From contig JAWKRG010000013.1 in assembly GCA_041389725.1 (NCBI GenBank), positions 186,001-250,000 of the forward strand: 64,000 nucleotides of DNA, given 5' to 3'. Below the pieces are notes generated by a model. It worked only from the letters and a program-made list of their open reading frames with translations. It did not search any database and had not been told where the DNA came from. Each line of letters opens with the position of its first letter. Within the stretch, counting starts at the first letter, position 1. Of the stretch, positions 18,432 to 25,392 are shown piece after piece. The position numbers and the translations under genes are program-made. The DNA is from Polyangiaceae bacterium. Lineage in GTDB: Bacteria; Myxococcota_A; Polyangia; Polyangiales; Polyangiaceae.

Positions 18432-19275
18432 CCGAGCCGTGACTCCAGAGAGCAGCCTCGCTTGCCCTGCCTGTGCGTCCCGAGAGCATCGCCTGCGCTT
18501 CGCGCGGGGGCGTCACGTCATCGTGCGCTGCGAACGCTGCGGCCTCCACTCGGCCCTGCCGCGCCCCAACCCCGAGATGCTTCGCGCCATCTATCGAGAC
18601 GCGAGCTACTTCGCCGGAGATGCCTACTACCTGGACTACCTTGGACACCGCCACAACTACGAGCGTTTGGCGCGCCGAGTCGTGGCAAGAGTGCTGCGGC
18701 ATCGCGCTCCGCCGGGCATTTGGTTCGATGTAGGTGCGGCTGCCGGCTTTCAGCTGGAGGTGGCTCGCCGCGCCGGCTTCGAAACGCGAGGCGTCGAGCC
18801 ATGTGCGGCCATGGCGGCGCACGCGCAGGAGGAGGGACTGGACGTGACGCAGGGCGAGCTCGAAACGACTCCGCTTCCCCACCAGACACTTCACGTCGTC
18901 TCCTTCCTGGACTCCCTGGAGCATTTCCTGGACCCGCGCCACGCGGTGCGCTTGGCGTTCGATGCCCTCGATGCCCGCGGCGTCATCGTGGTGCAAACCC
19001 CAAACGTCGGCAGTCCGGCGGCCCGGCTCCTGGCAGCGCGTTGGCCCCACTACACTCCCCCTGAGCACCTCTTCTATTTCACTCGCACCTCACTGACGCT
19101 GCTGCTCGAACGCAGTGGGTTCAGACTGCTGGAGCTGTCCAGCTTGGGGCACTATTTCAGCCTCCGCGAGCTCTCACGGCGACTGCTGGGGTTGCGCCTG
19201 GACCGCGCTCCCCTCGCCGATCACAGCGTCTACCTGAACAGCGGTGACTTGTTCGCCATCGCGTGCAAACGCTGA
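18424..19275 (+). CDS. Class I methyltransferase with N-terminal zinc ribbon
   Basis: A 283-aa protein. It opens with CPACASREHRLRF and CERCGLHSALPRP, a two-CxxC zinc ribbon fused to a Methyltransf_23-type core. Motif I is WFDVGAAAGFQLEVARRAGF, the acidic strand is TRGVEPCAAM, and the post-I region is VSFLDSLEHFLDP. This architecture is common in polysaccharide loci, where it methylates sugars or caps chains. It overlaps the epimerase gene by 8 bases and is followed 19 bases later by the YfhO-like gene. Confidence 0.88.
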   Translation: MVDRAVTPESSLACPACASREHRLRFARGRHVIVRCERCGLHSALPRPNPEMLRAIYRDASYFAGDAYYLDYLGHRHNYERLARRVVARVLRHRAPPGIWFDVGAAAGFQLEVARRAGFETRGVEPCAAMAAHAQEEGLDVTQGELETTPLPHQTLHVVSFLDSLEHFLDPRHAVRLAFDALDARGVIVVQTPNVGSPAARLLAARWPHYTPPEHLFYFTRTSLTLLLERSGFRLLELSSLGHYFSLRELSRRLLGLRLDRAPLADHSVYLNSGDLFAIACKR

Positions 19276-19294
19276 AGCGTGCCACAGTGCGCCC

Positions 19295-21196
19295 ATGGAT
19301 CGGTCGCGCGTCCGACTGGTTCGCACGGCTGCATGGATCCTCGCTGCCTGCGGACTGGTGCTGCTGGGTTGGAGCGAACTGTTCGCGCACCCCCAAGGGA
19401 CTGGCTTTGGCGACTATCAGTTCTTCCACCATTCCTGGGAAGCGGCCCGGGTCAGTTGGATGGTCGAGGGTAGTCCCCCTCTCTGGAATCCCTTCCAATG
19501 CGGAGGCATTCCAGACTGGGCCGACCCCCAAGCGCAGTTCTTCCACCCGTTGTTCTTCCTTTCGGGTGTGATCGGCACGACCCTGGCGCTCAAGACGTTC
19601 CTGCTGCTCCACGCCTTGGCGGGGCTCCTCGGCATGTACGCACTCGCGCGCAATGACGGGCTCTCGCGGCTTTCCAGTGCGTTCGCTGCGAGCACCTGGG
19701 CTACGTCAGGCTTCTTCGCCTGGCACTGCGGCACCGGTCACGGCAACTTCATCGCCTTCTACCTGGCGCCTTGGGTGCTGTTCTTCTGGCGTCGAGCCGT
19801 GGAGGACCTGCGTTTCGTGGCGGCCTTGGCCTTCGTGCTCAGCGCGGTTGCCTTCGCGGGCGGCGCCTACGCCTTTCCCTTCTTCGTGTTGCTGCTCGGC
19901 TTCGAGCTGTTCACGCTGCTAGTCGGCCGCCGTCCCGAGTCGCCACCTCGGCAGCGGGTCTTGCTCACGGTGATTACGACCGCTGTCCTGGTGGCATGCA
20001 TGGCTGGGCTGCGGCTGCTGCCCATCGTCGAGTACCTCGCGTACTTCCCCCGCAACGTGAGCGGCGACGATAGTCTCGGACCGAGGGAATTCCTGTGGAT
20101 GCTGACCCGCGACGACATTCACGAACCCGGGGTACCCGTGGCAGGTCACCCCTGGGTGTGGACGGAGTACGGCGCCTACATTGGCTGGCCGGCGGTGCTG
20201 CTGGGGGCCGTCGGCGCGGTTCACGCCGTGGTCACGCCAGGTCGACGCAAGCTGCTACTCGGTGCTCTCGCCTTCGCGGTCCTGACCCTCGGTAGCGGTG
20301 GCCCGCTTTCTCCCTGGACACTGCTGCACCAGCTTCCGGTCTTCGATTCGCTCCGCGTTCCGTCGCGCTTCATCGTCCTCTTCCTGCTCTACTTCTGCTT
20401 GCTCGCCGGACGCGCGCTGGACGCTTGGCGAAGAACGCCTTCACCTGGAGCGGGTGGCTTTCGTCACGAGTCACCCTTCGTCTGGTTGCGTTGGGCCGGA
20501 CCCTGGTTTTGTGTTGCCTGGACGGTGGCTCACACCGTGAGCCACCAACGCAGCGTGATCGACGACACCTGGAACGGTCGCGACGTCTTCGCCAAGTATC
20601 CGTCCTCCGAGTTCTTCATGGCAGCCATGCCGCGACCTTGGGAGCCCGCGTCTCAGTACCCTGCCCCGGCATACTTCCCATCGGCCAATGTCGGGACGGG
20701 GTACTGCTACACGGGCATGGCCTATCGTCCGGCTCCCGGTTTGTGGGGCGAGCGAACGCCGCAGGTACGCGCGCGCGGCGCTGGCGTCGTGGAAAGTTGG
20801 GGTCGCGACACCCAGTCATTGTGGGCCGTGGTGCGGTTCGACTCCCCCGGGCGCGCCATCTTCAACACCACCTACGCGCCTGGTTGGGCTACGGACACGG
20901 GAACCTTGACCATCGATCGTGGGCGCGTCGCCGTCGATCTGCCCGCGGGCCGTCAACGCGTGCGCGTCGCCTACGCCCCGGCGCTGTTCCCCTTCGCGCT
21001 GGGGCTGACGTGCCTGGGCCTCGTGCTCTGCGCGATCTTCGCCCTTCGCGCCTCACGCTGGAGCAAGTCGCTCTCGAGCGCGCGCGCACTGGTCGCCGCG
21101 ACCCTGGCGCTCGCCGTGGTGGCCTGGTGCTATGCGCGTGCTCCGCGCTGGGCCTTCGAACGCCAACATCCGGCGGCATTGCTGTCGAGGTCTTGA
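19295..21196 (+). CDS. YfhO-like multi-pass membrane protein (GT-C fold candidate)
   Basis: A 633-aa protein with about twelve membrane segments. The N-terminal periplasmic loop GTGFGDYQFFHHSWEAAR and the following PLWNPFQCGGIPDWADPQ resemble YfhO/GT-C membrane proteins, which use polyprenyl-phosphate sugars to glycosylate substrates on the outer face. A C-terminal beta-rich extracytoplasmic domain (about residues 430-560) precedes the last hydrophobic segments. The next gene is a polyprenyl-phosphate-sugar-synthase-like GT2, which would supply the donor: a plausible donor-synthase/transferase pair. The start is the ATG at 19295; an in-frame start at 19244 overlaps the methyltransferase gene. 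Confidence 0.75.
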   Translation: MDRSRVRLVRTAAWILAACGLVLLGWSELFAHPQGTGFGDYQFFHHSWEAARVSWMVEGSPPLWNPFQCGGIPDWADPQAQFFHPLFFLSGVIGTTLALKTFLLLHALAGLLGMYALARNDGLSRLSSAFAASTWATSGFFAWHCGTGHGNFIAFYLAPWVLFFWRRAVEDLRFVAALAFVLSAVAFAGGAYAFPFFVLLLGFELFTLLVGRRPESPPRQRVLLTVITTAVLVACMAGLRLLPIVEYLAYFPRNVSGDDSLGPREFLWMLTRDDIHEPGVPVAGHPWVWTEYGAYIGWPAVLLGAVGAVHAVVTPGRRKLLLGALAFAVLTLGSGGPLSPWTLLHQLPVFDSLRVPSRFIVLFLLYFCLLAGRALDAWRRTPSPGAGGFRHESPFVWLRWAGPWFCVAWTVAHTVSHQRSVIDDTWNGRDVFAKYPSSEFFMAAMPRPWEPASQYPAPAYFPSANVGTGYCYTGMAYRPAPGLWGERTPQVRARGAGVVESWGRDTQSLWAVVRFDSPGRAIFNTTYAPGWATDTGTLTIDRGRVAVDLPAGRQRVRVAYAPALFPFALGLTCLGLVLCAIFALRASRWSKSLSSARALVAATLALAVVAWCYARAPRWAFERQHPAALLSRS

Positions 21197-21229
21197 GCGG
21201 CCAAGAGCAAGTCTTGAGCGGCCAAGAGC
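21190..21229. repeat. Two-copy 21-bp direct repeat over a stop codon
   Basis: The 19-base unit gtcttgagcggccaagagc occurs at 21190-21208 and again, identically, at 21211-21229. The first copy contains the TGA of the YfhO-like gene. Both copies contain a TTG in frame with the following GT2 gene, so the duplication also duplicates a possible alternative start. Confidence 0.9.
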
Positions 21230-21276
21230 GGGATTTCTCCCTCGACAGCGCTCGGCGCGACCGGCAATCTGTCCGG

Positions 21277-22080
21277 ATGGCGAGCTTGTCCGTCGTCGTG
21301 CCTGTGTACAACGGCGCTCGCTTCATCGCTGACAACGTGGCCCGAATCCTGACCTATCTGGAGGCACGGGGTGAAGGGGAACTCGTCGTCGTCGACGACG
21401 GCAGCAGCGACGCGACTGCCGACATCGTGCGGGCTGCCTTCGGGGCCGGCAGGACGTCGGTGAGCCGACGCCTGATCTCCACGCCCGTGAACCAAGGTAA
21501 AGGCCACGCAGTGCGGCAGGGCCTTCTCGCGGCGCGGGGGGAGCTGCGCCTCTTCGTGGATGCGGATCTCACTTACCCCTGCGAAAACTTCCGGCGCATC
21601 GAGACAGCGCTGCTCGCGGGTGCGGACTTGGCCATCGCCAGCCGCGTGCACACCGACAGCAGGTACCTGATGGCACCCGAGTTCTTCCGTCACGTCTACA
21701 CGCGACATCATCTGGGCCGGGTGTTCAATGCACTGGTACAGCTCGCTGCAGTACCTGGCCTGTCGGACACCCAAGCTGGGCTCAAGGGTTTTCGCAAGAG
21801 CGCGGCCATGAGCTTGCTGCCCAAAGTGACCATGAACCGCTTCGCCTTCGACGTCGAACTGCTGTACCTGGCGCGACGCGCACGACTCAGCATCGAAGAG
21901 GTCCCGGTGACCTTCATCTACTGCAAGGAGCCGAGCTCGCTACAGCTGGCGCGAGACGGCGGCCGCATGCTGCGCGACTTGTGGACCATTCGCCGTCGGG
22001 CAGGACGGGGCGACTACGACCACGCGACGTACCGCTCTCAGCCTGATACCGACGAGGCGGCTGCGAATACGTCCGAGTAG
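21277..22080 (+). CDS. GT2, polyprenyl-phosphate sugar synthase-like
   Basis: A 267-aa GT2 of the dolichyl-phosphate glucosyl/mannosyl-synthase group: SVVVPVYNGARFIADNV, VVVDDGSSDAT, the lysine motif NQGKGHAVRQGL, then RLFVDADLTYP (DxD). GLSDTQAGLKGFRKSAA is the Alg5/DPM-type acceptor motif. It would transfer a sugar onto a polyprenyl phosphate for use by GT-C enzymes such as the YfhO-like protein just upstream. The ATG at 21277 sits directly before the first strand. An in-frame TTG at 21193 overlaps the upstream TGA and would add 28 residues, so the true start is open. The 3' end overlaps the convergent deacetylase gene by 43 bases. Confidence 0.87.
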   Translation: MASLSVVVPVYNGARFIADNVARILTYLEARGEGELVVVDDGSSDATADIVRAAFGAGRTSVSRRLISTPVNQGKGHAVRQGLLAARGELRLFVDADLTYPCENFRRIETALLAGADLAIASRVHTDSRYLMAPEFFRHVYTRHHLGRVFNALVQLAAVPGLSDTQAGLKGFRKSAAMSLLPKVTMNRFAFDVELLYLARRARLSIEEVPVTFIYCKEPSSLQLARDGGRMLRDLWTIRRRAGRGDYDHATYRSQPDTDEAAANTSE

Positions 22081-22874
22081 CTGGCAACGCGATAGCCCTG
22101 CGCGGTCAGGCGCTCGCGCAACTCGGCGCTCTCCATGGCACGGACTTCCTCAGGTCCTGCGTGTCGCGCTCCAACCGTCGCCCAGGTATGGGCCGTGTCG
22201 CCCTCGCGCGGATGCACGACCCACTCCACGACCGGATCGCGAAGCGTCGCCACCAAGTCCAGGGCGCGCTCCACGTAGTCGCTGCGTCCCGTGAGCTCCA
22301 GTCCGGCCACGGCGCGCACGGGTACGCCGGCCCGCGCTGCGCGCTTCGCGAGGCGCCGCCCCAATGCGCGCAGCAAGACTCCGCGTGGTCCGCCGTGCAG
22401 CAACGGTGCGGGCTCCAGTGGGACGCGTAGATGCACGCATTCACGTCGTCGGACTTCGCGCAAGACGACCTCCGCCACGACGGGAAAGGCGTGCACGTGA
22501 TGGTGCCCATTGATGTGGGTGGGCTCGGCCCCCAGGCGCTCCAAGGCCTCGAGCTGCGCCTCGAGCTCCCGCTGCACCGCCTGCTCGGGCAGTCGATGGC
22601 TGAGGGAAGCGAGCAGCACCCGGGGCAAACCCAAGAAGCGCCCACTGGCGTCGGTCAAGCCGGGTTGGGGGCCATAGAGCGCGTTTCCTTCGGTCAGACA
22701 GAAATGCAGACCCAGTCCCACGCCCAGGGAGCGCAGTTCGTCGAGCACCTCGCGCTTGGGTCGCTCACTGACGCAGACGCTCGCCTCCTTTACCGTTCCG
22801 GCTCGCGCCGCCCGGACGACGCCGCGATCGACGTCATCGCCCATGCCGACGTCGTCCGCGTTGAAGATCACCAA
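22038..22874 (-). CDS. ChbG/YdjC-family carbohydrate deacetylase
   Basis: About 278 aa. The family begins with a strand and a metal-binding Asp pair, seen here as LVIFNADDVGMGDDVDRG. Later come GLHFCLTEGNAL (metal His) and GHHHVHAFP (HxH). These proteins remove acetyl groups from N-acetylated sugars; a role in editing the surface glycan is an inference. There is no ATG near the conserved start. TTG 22874 and GTG 22871 are candidates, as is CTG 22883, which has AGAGG seven bases upstream. The tail overlaps the convergent GT2 gene by 43 bases. Confidence 0.85.
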   Translation of the reverse strand: MVIFNADDVGMGDDVDRGVVRAARAGTVKEASVCVSERPKREVLDELRSLGVGLGLHFCLTEGNALYGPQPGLTDASGRFLGLPRVLLASLSHRLPEQAVQRELEAQLEALERLGAEPTHINGHHHVHAFPVVAEVVLREVRRRECVHLRVPLEPAPLLHGGPRGVLLRALGRRLAKRAARAGVPVRAVAGLELTGRSDYVERALDLVATLRDPVVEWVVHPREGDTAHTWATVGARHAGPEEVRAMESAELRERLTAQGYRVASYSDVFAAASSVSG

Positions 22875-22887
22875 CTTGTCCAGTGTC

Positions 22888-23481
22888 CTACCTCTTTCGT
22901 CCTTGCACGACCCGTGACAGCAGCGTGGCACGAACGTCTACCTCGAGCTCGAATCCCGCTTCGTGCAGAAGCCGGTCCATGTCAGCTGGCGCGAACAGGC
23001 GCACTCGTTCCCCGCGCAGGCGATGATAGAGGCGATAGCTCGACCCCAGGCCTCCCCAGGGATAGAGCACCGTCAACCGCGCCTTCGGCACCAGGTGCGC
23101 GCGGATGCGACGCAGGGCCTGCAAGGGGTCCACGCAGAACTCCAGCGCGCCCAGACACAATGCGTGCTCGAACCGCTCCGCGAGCTCCAAGGTGCACAGA
23201 TCCGCGACTCGGGCATCCAGTCCCTCCCTTCGGGCGGCCTCCACCATCTCGGCAGTGCCATCCACGCCAACCACGGTCGCCCCGGTCGCCACTAGCCAAG
23301 ACGCGTCGAACCCAGCTCCGCAACCGGCGTCCAACACGCGTTCGCCTGCCAGGGGTCTCACCAAAGCGCGAACCAGCTGACGTTCGCGTGCGCGGATCCA
23401 GCCCAGGGGAGGCGTCATCATGCGCTGGCGATAGCGATCGGCCCCTTGCCGATAGCTCGGCACGCTGGCGGTGTCCTGCAT
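22888..23481 (-). CDS. Class I SAM-dependent methyltransferase
   Basis: A 197-aa protein with a Methyltransf_11/25-type core: motif I VLDAGCGAGFDASWL, acidic strand VVGVDGTAEMVEAAR, motif II region DLCTLELAERF, and a LGALEFCVDPLQALRRI segment. It may act on a lipid or sugar intermediate. The ATG at 23481 lies 4 bases after the crotonase stop, which argues for one transcript with it. Longer in-frame starts inside the crotonase gene add an Arg-rich stretch and are rejected. The downstream deacetylase gene begins within about 15-20 bases of its stop. Confidence 0.85.
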   Translation of the reverse strand: MQDTASVPSYRQGADRYRQRMMTPPLGWIRARERQLVRALVRPLAGERVLDAGCGAGFDASWLVATGATVVGVDGTAEMVEAARREGLDARVADLCTLELAERFEHALCLGALEFCVDPLQALRRIRAHLVPKARLTVLYPWGGLGSSYRLYHRLRGERVRLFAPADMDRLLHEAGFELEVDVRATLLSRVVQGRKR

Positions 23482-23485
23482 GGTC

Positions 23486-24358
23486 TCAGTCCGCTGGCTC
23501 GACACGCACGCGCTTCTCCGCCTGCGGCGCAATGGGCGCTCCGCCGTCTCGCTCTTGGACTGCCTGTTTGAAGCCGACCGCCTCGGCGCGCGCCTTGAAC
23601 CACAGCCCTTCGGGGGTGTGACGCGCAATGCCATCACACAAAGTCGCAAGCACCTGCGTGCTAGCCAGGCCCATGTTCTCATAGGCTTGATTGATGACCA
23701 GCTTTTGCATCAGCAGTTGGTTCTTGGGAATGGCCGCCATGCGCCGGGCCAGGGTGTCGACGTGCAAGTCCAAGTCCGCCTCGGGTACCGCGTCCGCAAC
23801 CAAGCCCATCCGCTTCGCTTCGCTTCCGTCCACCAAGTCACCCGTCAAGAGCATGCGCTTGGCGCGTTCGGCTCCGATGCGGAAGACCCACATGGCCGTC
23901 GTCGGGCAGCCCCAAACGCGCGCGGGCGGGTAGCCGATCTTCGCATCCTCGGCCATCACCACCAAATCGCAGGACAGTGCGATGTCAGACCCTCCGGCGA
24001 CTGCGTACCCGCGCACCTTGGCGACGGTGGGCTTGTGGCTCCGCCACAAGCTCTGAAAGTCCACCGTGTTCTGGTACATGTGGCGGAAGTCCACCGTCGG
24101 GTCCCAGGGCATGCTTTGCACACCCGGGTTCTCTCCCTTGGTTTCCGCATACTCGAGCAAATCGTAGCCGGCGCAGAACGCCCGCCCCTCTCCGGTGATC
24201 ACGATGACGTGAATGGCGTCATCGCGCCCGGCGCGCTCGACCGCAGCTCGGATCTCCCGAGGCATGTGCAGATCGATGGCGTTCAGGCGCTCCGGTCGGT
24301 TCAGCGTGATGGTGGCGACGCGGTCTTTGGTTTCGTAGCGAATGCTGCGGTAGGTCAC
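23486..24358 (-). CDS. Crotonase-family protein (enoyl-CoA hydratase/isomerase fold)
   Basis: A 290-aa crotonase fold: ITGEGRAFCAGYDLLEY gives the first oxyanion-hole strand, and GYAVAGGSDIALSCDLVV the second. Both classical hydratase glutamates look replaced: the first position falls at the Asp of GSDIAL and the second at a Pro/Ala of YPPARVWG. Classical enoyl-CoA hydration is therefore doubtful, and another acyl-CoA reaction is possible. It starts at a GTG preceded by GGGAGA. It leads the short run that also holds the methyltransferase and the deacetylase. Confidence 0.8.
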   Translation of the reverse strand: MTYRSIRYETKDRVATITLNRPERLNAIDLHMPREIRAAVERAGRDDAIHVIVITGEGRAFCAGYDLLEYAETKGENPGVQSMPWDPTVDFRHMYQNTVDFQSLWRSHKPTVAKVRGYAVAGGSDIALSCDLVVMAEDAKIGYPPARVWGCPTTAMWVFRIGAERAKRMLLTGDLVDGSEAKRMGLVADAVPEADLDLHVDTLARRMAAIPKNQLLMQKLVINQAYENMGLASTQVLATLCDGIARHTPEGLWFKARAEAVGFKQAVQERDGGAPIAPQAEKRVRVEPAD

Positions 24359-24447
24359 GGCGATCTCCCGCGAGCAGCGTAGGGCAGCTCGGGGGCAGAC
24401 GCACGCGTCTCTGCCCCCCTTCGCCGAACCGCACCAACGCGGCAGCT

Positions 24448-25392
24448 CTATCGCGACTTACGCGCGATGAAGCGCTGATACTTCTGCTTCAAGGCATCGA
24501 GACGTGCCGCCAAGGCCGGGGAAGCACCACTCTTCGCCGCCTCGATCAGTCCTGGGGTGGACGCGTCCTCGACGAGAAGCAGCGACTTCTGGATCTCGCT
24601 GCGCAACACCTCGTCCTGGTGGTGCCGCACGAAGGCGGAAACCAGGATCTTGGCGGCTCCGCTGCGCACGACGGCTTCCTCACCGCTGCTGCGCACTGCT
24701 GGGGTCTGCCAGGCCCAGGAGTTGCCCGCATCCCCCAAGGCCGCCAACGCGAGGCGGCGCTCTTCGTACTCCAACTTGCCGTTCAGCAACTTGTCGAGAG
24801 TGCTGACGATCACCGCACGGCGACAGTCGCCAAGGGCGCTGAGCACGGCTCGACGGCGCGGCCCTGCTTTGCTCACCAGGCTCACCAACTTGGCGGCCGC
24901 AGCGTCGGTACCGATGCGACCAAGACCTTCTGCGGCTGCGCGAAGCACCCAGTAGTCCTGCTCCTTGTCGACGATGCGCTCGAGCACGGGAATCGCACGC
25001 GCATCGCGCTTACGGCCCACGGACTCGATCAGGCTCACGCGCACGGCCAGCCACGCCGTCGGCGAAAGCGAACCGCGCGACATGCCCTTGAGCGCAAGCT
25101 GCTCCAGCATGGGCAGCAGGGCGTCGCCGCCCAGAGCGTCGAGCCCACGCGTGACCGACGCGAAGTTCCCGCGCCGATGCGCGTCCGCTTGCGCGGCCGT
25201 GGACAGCACTTGCTGCACTCGCGTGAAAGCCTCGGGATGCGCCACGCGGTGCGCTTCCACGTCTTTGCGCAAGGCGCTGACATGGTTCGCCGATAGATCC
25301 GAGGGCGCAAGGATCACGCCTCGCTCGGCAGCCACGGCCGAAGCGCTAGCTGCGCACAGAGCCACCGTCATCAACACGACCTGCCACTTCAT
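24448..25392 (-). CDS. Exported HEAT-repeat protein coupled to PAD
   Basis: A 314-aa protein with a cleavable signal peptide (hydrophobic core VVLMTVALCAASASA, cleavage near AVAAE). The mature part is a run of alpha-helical HEAT/PBS-type repeats, for example ARAIPVLERIVDK, VLRAAAEGLGRIGTDAAAAKL and RRLALAALGDAGN. Such solenoids bind proteins rather than catalyse. Its ATG (25392) overlaps the TGA of the PAD gene (ATGA), so it is translated with the deiminase and is likely to be its periplasmic partner, chaperone or substrate-binding subunit (inference). No catalytic motif was seen. Confidence 0.82.
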   Translation of the reverse strand: MKWQVVLMTVALCAASASAVAAERGVILAPSDLSANHVSALRKDVEAHRVAHPEAFTRVQQVLSTAAQADAHRRGNFASVTRGLDALGGDALLPMLEQLALKGMSRGSLSPTAWLAVRVSLIESVGRKRDARAIPVLERIVDKEQDYWVLRAAAEGLGRIGTDAAAAKLVSLVSKAGPRRRAVLSALGDCRRAVIVSTLDKLLNGKLEYEERRLALAALGDAGNSWAWQTPAVRSSGEEAVVRSGAAKILVSAFVRHHQDEVLRSEIQKSLLLVEDASTPGLIEAAKSGASPALAARLDALKQKYQRFIARKSR

